Both the position numbers and the translations under genes were made by a program. The notes under the pieces are model-generated. The model saw only the letters and a list, made by a program, of their open reading frames with translations. It made no database searches and was not told the origin of the DNA. A stretch of DNA of 64,000 nt from Porpolomopsis calyptriformis (lineage: Eukaryota; Basidiomycota; Agaricomycetes; Agaricales; Hygrophoraceae), in the NCBI GenBank assembly GCA_951640195.1, contig OX621172.1, positions 744,001 to 808,000 of the forward strand, in the 5' to 3' direction. Below are positions 1-12,157 of the stretch, in pieces (positions within the stretch are counted from its first letter, which is position 1; each line of letters begins with the position of its first letter).

Positions 1-340
1 TCGGGTATTTGAAGTAGATGTGAGACGTCTTGTGCTATGTCGGTTGTGCGCGTCAGCACAGACGGTTCGTATATTTGTTGGAGAGTGGGATGGGAGGCAT
101 GTCGCCTAAGAGCTTGCTCTAACGTGCTGAAAGGGCGTCCTCCTCATGTTCAAAACCGGGAGATGTCACTCACTGATATATGTGCCAGATCAGCATAAGG
201 AAACGGACATATTCCTCCTTGTCCAATTCCCCGCGAACAAGCCATCCAGCTCCTTGTGTGTTTTCAGCCGACCCGTGGGCCTCCAGAGCCACGTCGCGCA
301 ATATATCCGCCAGAGGCAGCGTCAAATTGATCGTCATCAT
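1..340 (-). CDS. Heme oxygenase-like protein, 5' part only (runs off the left edge)
   Basis: The minus-strand gene starts near position 340 (ATG at 340 or 337) and is cut by the window edge. After exon 1, a phase-2 intron of about 60 bases (donor near 174, acceptor near 134) restores one frame. The product begins with a helix followed by GELDKEEYVRFLM, LIWHIYHTLE and then RRHASHPTLQ. This order and these motifs match the N-terminal part of the fungal HMX1-type heme oxygenase fold, which opens heme to biliverdin, CO and iron. About 100 residues are visible, so the C-terminal part and the membrane anchor cannot be judged. In the family the proximal heme-ligand histidine lies near the N-terminus, in the segment with EAHGSAE; I infer that this His is the ligand. 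It is divergent to the PA-TM-RING gene, with about 555 bases between the starts. Confidence 0.8.
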
Positions 341-895
341 GAGACGGGCAAACACAGCCCGCTGCTTGATCAGTGCATGGTCAACATTGGGCCGTTCCTA
401 TTGCGCTCGCCATTGAGCAGGTTTTCATTTGAACTCGTCGTCGAGGTTCTTACCTTTGCCCCTTTCCCAATGCGCGTCGCACCCTCCATCACCATTCAAG
501 TATAATCCTCGCTGCTTCCTCCCCTCCAACCACATATTCAAAAATTTTACATTCATTTCCATACAGCAAATCTCAGTGGGTGATAAAGCAAACATTCCCA
601 GGACACTTTGCTACCAAGACAATGCCTCATAACAGTGATGATTGGGATCCACAAAAGCAACATTATTGTGCTCATCACTAATAGTGCAAATACCCTCCTG
701 GACCACTGATCCAATGAACACATGTTGTCAGCATTGAGAATGGTGTCCAATTTGACAATGATCCAATGATGGATTCAAAGACTAATAGGGGTGAGTGTCA
801 TATGTCACGGTCACGATGGCCCACACGTGTCCTGACTAACATGAGCTGATCATCCAGGCCGCAACCATTACATTTCACCGTGCTCTCCTCCAACA
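341..895. promoter_or_regulatory. Shared upstream region of two divergent genes
   Basis: These 555 bases separate the start codons of the heme oxygenase gene (minus) and the PA-TM-RING gene (plus). Open frames here are short and none resembles a known protein. The right half is AT-rich with several CAAT and ATGAT words, but I cannot name a specific factor site. I read it as a bidirectional promoter plus both 5' UTRs; this rests on position only. Confidence 0.45.
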
Positions 896-2298
896 ATGTC
901 TCCTATATTATCTCTGGTGGCCTTCGCTATGGCTTTTCTATCCCATGTTCTCTCAAATCCTGTCAATAAATTCGCTGCCGGGCCCAGCTTCAAGTCGGAG
1001 CGGAGTTGGCTCTGGGGTTGGGCCTGGGGAGCTGAAAACAAGGTCTCCATCGTCGATCGTTCTCCCGCTCTTTCTTTCGCCTCGCGGCCTGCTGCTTTTG
1101 GCACAGAACTAAGAGAGCCTCTTCTTGGCTATGTTATACCGCTTTCCTCTTTCACTGCTCCATGTTCCGGCAACATCTCGCTGGGCGAACCACCTCCCAA
1201 CCTCGGCTGTCCGCCGTTGTGTGTCAACGGTCCGAACGAACCAGAACGCGGCGATACATGGATAGCACTGGTTCAAAGAGGTCAGTGCGAGTTCGTTAGC
1301 AAAGTTCGGGAAGCGCAGCGTCTTGGTGCAAATGCAGTTGTTGTTGGAGGGGATAACCCAGATACCAGCGGCAATGCAGACGTCCTCGTAAATATGTACA
1401 GTCCAGGTATGGTAATATACCTGAAATAATCTCTCTTCTGCCTCTGATGGTTCGTGACAGCTGATGCTTCCGACGTCAAGATCGCTGCCACATTTATCAT
1501 ATACTCCGACTACAAACAACTTTCCTCACTCATATCTTCCTCTAATACTTCGCACTCTGGGCTACGGACACTTTCACTGCTGATTACCGCCGAATATTCC
1601 GCGTGGGAATGGTACTCGTACGCGCCTCTCTTGCCATGTTACTTGGCATAACTTACGATGATCCCTAGGCCAATTGTCACTTTCGTCATCATTCTTCTCC
1701 TCCCCTCGTCATTGACCTTTATCACCCTACTTGTGCACCGCATCCGAGCCTCACAAGCCGCGCAACGAGATCGTGCGCCCGAAGATATTGTAAATAATCT
1801 TCCTTCACGTGTCTGGACAGGGAAAGCTGTTGAGAAGTTAGATGGCGAAGAACTCGTACCCGTGGCGTCTTCCTACGAAGACGCAGCCCTCGAGGAAGAC
1901 CCATCAACATCCCAAGCGGGCTCAGAACACCCGTGGTTCGAACGGCAAGTGGAGTGTGCCATATGTTTGTCCGAGTTCATCAAAGGGGATCGTGTGCGGG
2001 TATTGCCCTGCCAGCATATCTTCCATCTGGATGAGGTCGACGAGTGGCTGATTCAACGCAAAAAATTGGTACGAAACGCTCGTCACTGCCTGCATGTTTT
2101 TTTTTGTGACTCGATTTTCTGTTCAAGTGCCCGGTGTGCAAGGCAGATGTTACTCAGCCATTGCAACCAACGCAATCGCTGACACCCGGTAGCACGGAGG
2201 AAAGCGAATCACATGGGCCCCAATCGTTACCTCCGTCGCCAAGTCCATCCCATGCAAATGAACGTACACCTCTTCTTAGCAACCCAGCTGCTTCATGA
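896..2298 (+). CDS. PA-TM-RING E3 ubiquitin ligase
   Basis: Four exons (896-1406, 1461-1617, 1669-2068, 2128-2298) give 412 residues. Order: signal peptide (about 1-20), protease-associated domain (about 70-210), one transmembrane helix starting with IVTFVIILLLP, a linker, a RING-H2 finger beginning CAICLSEF, and a Ser/Pro-rich tail. This is the GRAIL/RNF13 architecture: a single-pass endomembrane ubiquitin ligase whose luminal PA domain is thought to select cargo. The RING spacing is C-x2-C...C-x-H-x2-H...C-x2-C. The residue after H-x2 that is normally Cys is Glu (HLDEVDEWL), so one expected zinc ligand is replaced. The tail ends ERTPLLSNPAAS. Every exon phase closes. The start was chosen because it opens the hydrophobic signal. 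Confidence 0.85.
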
Positions 2299-3186
2299 CT
2301 CGTCCTATATCACCTTAATGACCTCCGGACCTTTGCTATGTACGTTACGCTGTTCGGGCTATTTTAAAACCGTCGTGGCGTCTCTACTGTCTTTTTGTGT
2401 TATGAATAGCTGAACTATGTCCCTAGGGTGGAACGCATGGGATTTGAGTACCGCGATCTTGATCCGCCCAGTCGAATTTTATTTACCCTGAGTGTGTCCC
2501 TCTGTGCACCACCATTCACACATTGAGGAAATCCACGAGGATGCTTTAGCTTGTCCATAAGTACGTGTGTGCATTCTACGAGCTCTCTACTCGCCACCGC
2601 CGCTGAAGCGAAAGCAGTGAAACTGACGTCATGTGCCCACGTGGGAAGCCACTTTGTTGCCTAATTGGGGTTGAAGTAGCTGTCGTCTCAGATTAACCAG
2701 ATCAAGCAATGACAATAAGACCAGGTACATAATTATTGCTCTTCCTCCGATAGCGCTGACAAAATAGAACCGCCAGGTGATGAAACCGGTCCATAACTTT
2801 ATTCGTCCAGTCTTCGGCCAGAATTTCAACGTAAATTTTTTCGTCTTATTGTCTTTTGCTCGGATCACTTCTCTCAAGTTGAACGATAAGTCGCACCAGG
2901 TCGGACCTCATGGCAGCAAAGTTTTCACCCAAAGGCCCTCCGAATTTTCCTCTCCCGCTATAGTCTGATTCACTCGGTTTCCGATCGACTCATTGTTATT
3001 CACGCCCAATAAATTGCTCCTTCCAGGCCCATAAACATCATTTCCGGGGAAGAACACCGTGCACTGGATTAGGAGGGGGGCGTATTTAAGTCGCCGGCCT
3101 GAATTCGCCAATTGTTCTTGCGCCGCCGTGTTCGTCCCCCCCTCCTGATTGTCAGTTGTCGTCCTTGGAGCTGCGTTTGTGCTGTC
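2299..3186. other. Intergenic stretch without a recognised gene
   Basis: About 890 bases lie between the PA-TM-RING stop and the CCCH gene start. The open frames are under 85 codons, unrelated to anything I recognise, and cannot be joined by good splice sites. The last 150 bases probably hold the 5' UTR and promoter of the CCCH gene, including a T/A-rich word near 3080 (gtatttaag) that could act as a TATA-like element. Nothing else could be assigned. Confidence 0.4.
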
Positions 3187-5000
3187 ATGTCCACCATTGT
3201 TGAACAGGTTACAAAGAGGTCAGAATCGAAGAAGAGGCATAGTGAATATTGTTTATCCCTTTAGAGATCCTGCCTACTGACACCGCCCAGCCAAGCTGTG
3301 TAGGTTCTATCAGACCCGACAATGCCCCTTCTCTGCAGAAGAATGCGACTTTATCCATAGTTCTGCGGATGAACATCCGCCGCCGCCCATAGCGTATAGG
3401 AGAAAGGACTGCCGATATTTTAAATCCGGGAATTGTACGCAAGGTCTCTGGTGTCGATTCACCCATTCACTTGAGGACAGCAATGAACGTAAGCAGGGAT
3501 ATCGAACTATTCTGTGCGAATCTGTATTAAATTAGAGCAATTGGTATCACAGAACGACCCAGTCAAGGAGGCGACAGTTCTGACGTCGAGAACGAACCCG
3601 TTAGGATAATCCATACCGAAACACCCCATAATTCAAGTGAGTCGTGTTTCTTGGGTGCATTAAGGATGAACTAGACCTGAACACCGACCGCAAGAGCGAG
3701 GGTTGCTCGACGTCTCTGGTATCATAACCTCAGAACCTCGCATTCGCACACAGACACCTTCGATTCCAATCTCCCCTGTGTACCTCCCCTGGCCCCCGTA
3801 TGCAGATTCCGTCCATTCACCAGGGATTCGACAAGACATGGAAGACTTTCAAGCAAATCTCACTTCCCCCACTGGGACGACCAGTTCCTCTGACACCACA
3901 GCGGATACATCTGAATCGTCCAATCCAGGTGCAGATGCTGCCTGGGTCGCAAAAGCCCACATGGGCCATTCCCCAACGACACCACCCGACAATATTTCGA
4001 GCTTCTTTGCCGCGCACACAATGATCCCAGTTCCTGCTGTTTTTGGACCTCCACCGAGTTCCTATTTTGGTTTTTACCCCCCTAGGCCTTCAAAATCTCC
4101 ATCTCGGTCTGCTCGATCTCGATCCCATTCTCGACCTGGCTCATCACGGCAGAAGGCAACTTACAAAAGTGCGTGCTGTGTCTTCATCCTTCGATCCTAC
4201 GATTAACATAATAATGTCCGGTCGCGCAGCAAAGCCTTGCAAGTTTTACAACCCAGAAAGCATCTGTCCGAAAGGTGACCAGTGTACTTTGTGAGTCACA
4301 AATATCGAGTGTGTGACACAACCTATATTTGTTATTCTTTCAGTATCCACGACCCGAAAGTGATGGAAATGGCCCTGCCTGGTTCACCTGTTCGCGGAGG
4401 TGGCAGAAGCCCTGAGACCAGATCGGACTCAACGCCATCCTCTCGGTCCAGTCCTACTCAAAAACTTCAACATGAGCTACCTACGAAACCATTATCCGTG
4501 CAGGAAGAGAACAAAAAGAAAGGGTTCTTTCCCATCTCGTGGAGGGTTATTGGTGGAGGAGTGAAGATTGGTAGGAAAAACCACCTCATAGTCGAAGGTG
4601 TCTAGCTGAATCACCTTCAAGGTCGCCCCTCGCCAGGTCAAGAGGAAGCTGCCTCTCCGCATTCCAAGTCGAGTAATGGTGCGGATAAGGATCCCGGTTC
4701 ACCGCTGAACGTTGAGACGTCGTTTGTCGCGGAATCGGAAAATGAACAAGCTGGAGATAAACGTGCTGTCGATTTACCTGATGGGACAGTGCCATTTCCA
4801 GGTACGGTTGAGCAAGAGGGCAATGAGGAAGAAAAGGTTGGAGTGAAAGGGACACCGAGAGCGAGAGCCGTGTCGATACCGACGACACCAACGGCTGAAC
4901 GTATGGATATTATTTCGGTAGGTTGGATGTGGACCCTAAATTCTGATTAATGCTGATCTCCCTCTAGCTTTTCTCTGCAGAGTCTCCGGGTGGTCTTTGA
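3187..5000 (+). CDS. CCCH zinc-finger protein (three C-x7-8-C-x5-6-C-x3-H fingers)
   Basis: Eight exons (3187-3241, 3291-3488, 3553-3636, 3695-4168, 4230-4290, 4344-4570, 4622-4917, 4968-5000) give 475 residues. Near the N-terminus two CCCH fingers stand in tandem: CRFYQTRQC...CDFIH (C-x7-C-x6-C-x3-H) and CRYFKSGNC...CRFTH. A third finger, CKFYNPESIC...CTFIH, comes about 200 residues later, after a long Ser/Pro/Arg-rich linker. Such fingers usually bind single-stranded RNA, so a role in mRNA processing, turnover or translation is likely; the target is unknown. The C-terminal half is low-complexity and ends MDIISLFSAESPGGL. The first Cys of finger one becomes visible only after removing the 49-base first intron, and all eight phases then agree. 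Confidence 0.82.
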
Positions 5001-5227
5001 AACGAGTTTAGAGTTGTGGAGAATTGCATGTATAAATGTACTTTTATAATATCACCACGAATCTCGAATTCCATAAGCCTAGGTGTAGACTTAGTCTTTC
5101 GGTCTTCTACTACATCGTCTAGTCACAGTGTGAGCTTACAAAGATGGAGCCGATCAACTATATCGAAATCATCGAACGAGCTAAACATGCCGTCCGTTTC
5201 CTTTACTCTTACTCTCATCGCTTCTTC

Positions 5228-7422
5228 ATGCGCCTCACACTCTTTTCTACCCTTACTCTTTGGCTCTCTACCATCGCAGTACACTCTGGCACCGTCGAAC
5301 AGTATATCGCTACAGAATCCCCCATCGCACAAGCAGGCGTTCTCGCCAACATTGGCCCAAATGGTTCCAAGTGCGCTGGGGCAAAGGTGCTCGTTTATCA
5401 TCGCCCCGTTCAAACATTTCTCGTTCACCGTCATTTAGGCTGGAATCGTGATCGCATCTCCGAACACAGTGGATCCCAATTACCTGTATTCCTGGGTGCG
5501 GGACGCGTCTCTGGTTTTCAAGGGGATCATTGACCAGTACACTGCCGGCCAAGACCCTTCCTTCAGAACGCATATCGACCAGTTCGTTTCCGCCGAAGCC
5601 GGCATCCAACAAGTCACCAATCCCAGCGGCACAGTTTCTACAGGAGGACTCGGCGAACCCAAGGTTAGCGTCCTAACCCTTCACCCCGTCCGTTTACCCA
5701 TTCTAACCCGTAAAAGTTTATGATCGGTAAGGATGCCATTGACATCCTTGGTCTGCCGATTAATCCTCCTTCATGACCACTTTAGATGGGTCTGCCTTCA
5801 CCGGGCCTTGGGGACGTCCTCAGCGGGATGGCCCTGCCTTGAGGTCAATTGCCATTATCACCTATGCCAACTGGCTTCTCGAGACCAGTAACGCATCTCA
5901 CGTAACCGACGTCCTTTGGCCCGTCATTAAGCTCGATCTTGACTACGTAACCGCGAATTGGAACCAATCAACGTCAGCTCCTGTTCCTGCTTCTTGTTTT
6001 TCCGTCAGTTCGTGTAACGCGTGTGTTTCCTAGATTCGATCTCTGGGAAGAAGTCGATTCCTCTTCGTTTTGGACCTCAGCCGTCCAACACAAGGCGCTT
6101 CGTCAGGGGGCCACGCTTGCAGGCGCCCTTGGCCAACATTCACTAGTCGATATGTACACCACGCAAGCCGATAACATCCTTTGCTTCATGCAAGTGAGTC
6201 TTCTTTTCTTACAGCTCAACAAACAAACTTTAGCACCCCTTCAAGTCCTTCTGGAATCCTTCAGGCTCGTATATGACTTCAAATACAGGCGGTGGTCGAT
6301 CCGGAATAGATGCAAACACGGCACTCGCATCGATTCATACATTCGATCCGGCGGCGGGCTGTGATTCCACAACCTTCCAACCGTGCTCAGACAAGGCGTT
6401 GTCAAGCCTGAAAGTGTACATTGATTCATTCAGATCGATCTATTCTATTAACAAGGGAATCCCCTCCGATGCCGCAGTAGCTACTGGAAGGTACTCTGAA
6501 GATGTCTACCAGGGTGGGAATGTATGCTCATAGCTACTTTCTTTACTAGCTTTGATGGTGACACTCTTGCTAGCCCTGGTATCTCACGACGTTCGCTGTT
6601 GCCGAACAGCTCTATGACGCGCTCACGGTTTGGAATGTTCAACGCTCATTGGCCGTCACGGACCTCTCTCTTTCTTTCTTCCGGCAATTTTCTCCTGCGG
6701 TTTCACCCGGAACATTCCCCTCCTCTTCCGAGACGTTCACGACTCTTACGACTGCAATCAAAACCTTCGCGGATGGCTTCATCGCCACCAACGCCAAATA
6801 TACTCCCTCGGACGGAGGACTTGCTGAACAATTCAGTAGAAACGATGGAACGCCTCTCAGTGCCAGAGACTTGACATGGAGCTATGCCTCAGCCTTGACA
6901 GCTTTCTCTGCCAGGAATGGGACCGTGCCGGCCAGCTGGGGTGCCAATGGATTGAAAGTTCCTTCAGTCTGTTTGAGCTACAGTGGACCTACGGTGTCGG
7001 TGACGTTCAATGTCATCGCGTACACGCAGTGGGGAGGTAAGTCCTTGATCGTTTCTTTTTTGTTTTGTTTAACAAAGTCGGAATCCGAAACAAATCAATG
7101 AATAGAAAACATCTATTTGACTGGGTCCGTAAGCGCGCTTGCGAATTGGTCCCCCGACAACGCTCTGCCCTTGTCACCAGCCAATTACCCAACATGGAGT
7201 GGTACGTTTTTTTTTTTTTTTTTTTTTTGGCCCTCTCACTACCCGTTCGACTCACCCCATGGTCTTCTTTTTTTAGTTACCGTGAACGTCCCTGCGAGCA
7301 CGGCCATCGAGTACAAGTACATTCGCAAGTTCAACGGCCAGGTTACGTGGGAGGCTGACCCGAACAATCAAATCAAAACTCCCGCGGACGGACCGGTCGA
7401 GACTCATGACACTTGGCGCTGA
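5228..7422 (+). CDS. Glucoamylase (GH15 catalytic domain plus CBM20)
   Basis: Nine exons (5228-5386, 5439-5663, 5717-5726, 5786-5972, 6034-6193, 6246-6521, 6574-7036, 7106-7201, 7277-7422) give 573 residues, a normal size for a secreted fungal glucan 1,4-alpha-glucosidase. It removes glucose from the non-reducing ends of starch and dextrins. Visible marks: signal peptide (MRLTLFSTLTLWLS), the GH15 segments YSWVRDASLV, GPWGRPQRDGP and FDLWEEVDSSSF (general-acid Glu within DLWEE), and the AEQF segment that carries the catalytic base Glu. A C-terminal starch-binding domain follows (VTFNVIAYTQWGENIYLTGS ... PADGPVETHDTWR). Exon 3 is only 10 bases. The start was chosen at the signal peptide; an upstream in-frame ATG at 5144 has no support. 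It is convergent with the protease gene at 7691. Confidence 0.93.
7206..7228. repeat. Homopolymeric T run inside a glucoamylase intron
   Basis: About 23 consecutive T residues lie between the donor at 7202 and the acceptor at 7276. Such runs are prone to length change and to sequencing error. The flanking exons are in phase, so its length does not affect the protein. Confidence 0.8.
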
Positions 7423-7690
7423 AAAAGACTTTTCTTGTCGTGCCATGCACAGGACTCGTTCATGTATGAAATTATGTAGTTTCTTGTTCACCTGAGAATG
7501 GATCGATTCGAGACATCTCGATCAAGGGTAGCCAATATCAAATTGCCCCTGTCTTTCCTGAGACCGAATTTGAAAAGGTGAAAGGTATCGGTCAACTGCG
7601 AAACAAAACATAACGAAATGAACGAGATAGATAAATATCTTATACATCCAAATCCATAACCGGAAAGCAAGAATCTCCTACATTAATCCA

Positions 7691-9543
7691 TCACTTATAA
7701 CCTGGGGGTGCAACCGAGTACTGACTGTCCCCATAGGAGGCCTTACGTCCGCCTTGCTCCTCCAAAGCCAGGTAAACGGGGTTCTGTTTTGGCAGGAACG
7801 AGGAGGTCCTCCTCTTCGCCTTTGCCAATCGTCGTCGGCGACAACATTTCCAGATGCAGCAACCCAAAAGGAGGACGATGAGTGCCAAACAGCCAGCGAA
7901 GATGTAAGGCCATCGGCTGAGTATCATCTCCTGATACCTCTCCTTCTTCTCCTTCGCGGAGATAGGGGAGTGCTGGATCTGGCTGGGAGGGAGGAGAGCA
8001 TACTGAGGGTCACCAGTCGTGTCCACACCGTTGAATCGTTCGTTCACGAAATCGGTGTGTGCAGAGTTAACATTTGTGATGGGCAGAAGCTGGACAAATG
8101 GATTGCTCTGGTCGTTGGAAGAATTGATCCAATCGCCGAGGTCGAGAAGTGTGTAAGTGTTCCGCACTATATATGAATTTAGTCATTTTAAAATCACGGC
8201 AGTGACAAGAAAGTCTCTGACAGAATGCCATTCCCAGAATCATATCGTAGTTGCCTAACAAACTGAACGCGGATGTGATGGGCTGGAACTATAGGATGAT
8301 CAGAGACGTTTGAAGTGTGAGTATGGGGACGAGATTCGCACAGCACCAATGCATTTGGGATTCCCGTTGCTATCCGTGTACTGCAGGTCATTGGTAACAG
8401 TATCGAGTGGGTGTATAGGGATATTTATTCCTCCAAAATTAAATGAGATATTGAGGAGTTGACCACATGGCATTGTCCACGCCTCGATATTAGTGTCGTA
8501 AACGGCACCTTGTACTCTGCCATATATGGCATCGGACACGGAACGAGGGACCTGTGGGAGGGTGAAACCAGAGTCAAGGACGGCAACAAGTTGGCCGCTG
8601 GGTGCCTTGGGGACTATAGAATTGACGGAGATAGGTTGACCATCGGGGCCGATGATGCCATTTCCCTTGTCGCTGAGAACCTGCCAATGCTGGTTCTCGT
8701 CAACGAGACTTTGGACAAACTCGACGGAAAGTTTTGGCATGGATGTCACATTCTCATAACCTGGAACGAGCTCTGTGACGGTAATTTGGCCGGTGACGGT
8801 GTTCCCCGGGTCGGCCTGGCGATCGAGAAGGAATGTGATGTAATTTTGAGTAGTCATATTCTGCTCGAAGATCCTGAACAACAAGGTGTCACCGGCGCTG
8901 CTGTCTAATTTTTTGCGAACGACGGATCCGGTATTTGGACCGAGGCCAAGGAGACCACTGTAGCCAGAATTGGTGATGTTGGTGGAAAAGGAAGATGTGT
9001 TTGCTACATATACTGCAGAGAACGTGAACTAGGAAGGTGGAGGTAAAGGGAGAGGGCACTGACAAAATGCTTGGTTTTGCACGGTGTAATTATCAAATTG
9101 TAATGTAGCGGTATATATATCACCTGGGTGGCAATGGAGTGGGAAACAGTGCATGTGTGATCAAGTGGAAGAATACCTGATGCTTGGCCAACAGCATACG
9201 CGACAGTCGTCGATTTGCCTGTGTCAGTTGCTTGAAAGCCAGATCCGGTAACCCATAAGTCGGAGCTGGAGTAGAATGAGTGATGATGAGGAAGTTGAGG
9301 GGCAAGAACATACCTTCCGGTATCAAGCATGACGGAAACTGTCTGGCCTCCAAGTGTAATGTTTGCCACATACTCGGCATTGTGTGTGTTAGCGATGGGG
9401 ATGCCAGTGGTCCCGGAAATATTTGCGCGAGGTTGGAGGATACTGGCGGGGTTATTGACTGATCGCACATGGAAAGGGAAGTTGATAGCGCGGACAAGAC
9501 AGACATTGAAAAGGGAAAGTGAGATTAAGTGAAAGGAGCGCAT
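7691..9543 (-). CDS. Membrane-anchored pepsin-like aspartic protease (paralog 1)
   Basis: Six exons (9543-9314, 9265-9177, 9123-9064, 9012-8342, 8288-8222, 8166-7691) give 530 residues. It has a signal peptide, the first catalytic motif DTGSSDLWVTG (spanning intron 1) and the second as LDSGFTLPQVP, so it is an A1-family endopeptidase with DTG and DSG aspartates. After the protease domain comes a spacer, a transmembrane helix (WPYIFAGCLALIVLLLG) and a cytoplasmic tail rich in Arg and Lys. It is probably held at the plasma membrane or cell-wall interface, like yapsin-type proteases but with a true helix instead of a GPI signal. The lengths and splice positions match those of the gene at 10038, so the two arose by duplication. 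They are head to head with 494 bases between the starts. Confidence 0.9.
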
Positions 9544-10037
9544 TAGATTGATTGAGGAAGAGACAAGACTTTTAAAGTCCGTTTGTGACTCCGACGCCGA
9601 GTTGGGCAATTCGTTCATGTCCATGTCCTAGGTACATCTCTCTCGAACCTGAATGCTGAACTGAATGCTACTGAATCGCAGAAAATTTTCTATTAACCTA
9701 AGCCATGTCGAACCCAGCGTAGATAGTTATCACTTGAACTCAAACCACCATCCCACGGCCATGGATGGAAAACCATCTCAAACAAGCCTACATCGTTGCT
9801 GTGCTCACTGTTTATTCTACAAACTCCCAAAGCTCATCCCCCAACTTAACCTCAAAACTCACAAAACTCACCCCCTCATACGTATACAAATAAAGTAGAT
9901 AACTAGCCACTTCAAATAGTTATCACGAGCTTTGCCAAGACAAGCGGAGGCGATGATTGGCACTGCCACAGTCCACAGTGCCCTGATTTATGTTGCGTGG
10001 TTCTGTCCAAACATCTGCCAGCCTTCTTCCTACCCTC
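9544..10037. promoter_or_regulatory. Bidirectional promoter region between paralogous proteases
   Basis: 494 bases separate the start codons of the two divergent aspartic protease genes. Open frames here are short. The sequence is C-rich and T-poor on the plus strand near 9790-9900 (runs of CTCACAAAACTCACCCC type), as is common just upstream of fungal genes. I could not identify a named binding site. Shared regulation is inferred from the arrangement. Confidence 0.45.
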
Positions 10038-11920
10038 ATGAAGTCCCTTTTGGCTTTCCTCGCCCTTGCCTCCTCCACAAATGCATATCACCTGAGTCTC
10101 ATTGGTAAACGTCAGGCTCCTGAATATCCAACTCTCCGCCGGCGAGCAGCCATCGCCGGCACTTCCGGTTTGTCAGATGCCCTCGATATTCAATACACCA
10201 CCAACATCACACTCGGCGGCCTCCCGTTTTCTGTCCTCATCGATACCGGAAGGTACATAGCTTTTGTTGCTCTCACACCCCGGCCCTAATTTTCTTCTCT
10301 AGCTCTGACCTTTGGGTCGCATCAGCCGTTCCCGTCCCAGGCGCTACAGACACAGGCGCAACCTCTGGCGTTCAATATGCCGTGGGTGAAGTGCAAGGTA
10401 CGCAGAATTTTCTCTTACCACACTCTTTTACTAACCACACTCTTTCCCTCAGGACCAATCGAACTTGGCGCACTAGAGTTCGCAGGCTACACCGTTCCCC
10501 ACCAAGCGTTCCGTGAGTTCCACCCTTTCACACCAGTCTCCGCTCAACAAAAATACAGTCTTTGTCACCCCCGACAATGCCAACGCGGACGGCTCTGGAC
10601 TCATCGGTTTGGGGCCTTCTGCTGGCTCCAACATCTTCCAAACCCTCAATACCACAGCCGGGAACCCACCGCTAGATAGCATCTTTCTTCAGGATACTTC
10701 CACCCCAAATTTCTTGACCATTCTTCTTGGTCGCGCTGACGAACCCACCAATCCCTTTCCCGGCGATCTCACTGTCGGAGAGATATTGCCTGGTTATGAG
10801 GCCATCGCTCAGCAGCCCCATCTTCCCGTTTCTACTGTCTCCATTGCCCAGACCGGAGATCAGCATTGGCAAGTCCTACTCGATCCGAACGGTGCATTGG
10901 GGCCAGATGGACAGCCTATACCGCTAACGAGCGTAGTCCAATCTTCCAATCCTAACCAGGCTACAGTTGTATTCGACAGTGGATTCTCTCTCCCTCAAGT
11001 CCCAAAGTACGTTTCCATCCATCTCCACACCTCAGTCATTGATTAATGGATGGTATTTAGGTCTCTAGCAGATGCTTACTACTCCTCCTTCCAGGGTGCC
11101 GAGTTTGTTAACATTACCGGTCTTGGAGACGCGTGGATAGTACCCTGTACCGCCGAAGTCAACATCTCGTTCAAATTCGGAGGCAACACTTTCCTTGTAC
11201 ACCCTCTCGATGCTACTTTGGAACCCGAGAGCTTGGGTTTGGGTGCTTTGCAGAACTCTCAGGGTACAAATGCTTGTGTTGGCTCGGTCCGTCTATTCTA
11301 GTTTTACCTTTCGCCATCCTCACCGCTAGAAACAGTTCCAACCCGTCTCGTTTGACAGCCAAGGGCTTTTCGACATCATTCTTGGAATGGCATTCTGTGA
11401 GCATCCTTTCCTTCGCCTCGTCCTCGTTCTTACCATGTCACCCGTAGTGCGAAACTCATACCTCCTGGTCAACTTTGGCGACTTCATCCAAGGATCTACC
11501 AACAAAGCTGCCCCGTTCGTCCAACTCCTCTCTACCACGAACGACAGTGCCGAAGCCCACGCCGACTTCGTCCAAGTCCGTATCACCAACGGCTCCGCCT
11601 TGGACCCAAGTAACCACCAAAGCTCGTTCAATAACAGTGGCGACGGAGGGCTGCCCTCTGTTCGCAATAAATACACGTACATTGCTGTGGCCGCTGCCGC
11701 TGCCGCCCTGTCCCTTATTATCCTTGGCGTTGTCCTTTGTGTCCGAAGCAGAAACGCCTCCAGGCGGGCCGCCTCGAAAGCGTGGGGCTCGTACGCACCC
11801 TTGTCCGCTCCGGCTCCTGCTCCCGCAATGGAGATGCAAATGCACCCGCCACCTCCATCCTGGGACCATCGCCCGCCATACAACCAACCCTATAGCGAAC
11901 CCTGGGGCCCTCGGTATTAG
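10038..11920 (+). CDS. Membrane-anchored pepsin-like aspartic protease (paralog 2)
   Basis: Seven exons (10038-10252, 10303-10397, 10453-10512, 10559-11006, 11061-11286, 11336-11396, 11448-11920) give 525 residues. It has a signal peptide (MKSLLAFLALASSTNA), catalytic motifs IDTGSSDLWVAS and VFDSGFSLPQVPK, a spacer, a transmembrane helix (YIAVAAAAAALSLIILGVVL) and a Pro/Met-rich cytoplasmic tail. Several introns fall at the same protein positions as in the neighbouring paralog (for example within DTGS, and in the MAF/LRNSY junction). It has one more intron than that gene, inside the segment just after the second aspartate. The substrate is unknown; a surface or secretory-pathway protease is likely. 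Confidence 0.9.
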
Positions 11921-12157
11921 GGTTTCATGACTGACAGTACACAATTTTTTTTCTCCGGTCCCGGTCTTTTCCAACCTCTATGGTTTCAGTCACGGACTTT
12001 TTTGACGTCGTGGCCTCTCTGCATTATCTATGGTAGATTGCTTTGCTAGTTACTCCATCACTGTACAATACCCTACCCTCTCGCTACCAAAAAGATGCAT
12101 AGCACTCCCAACACAAAACACCATTCGGTAAGACGAATGCTTGGACGACCCGGGTAA

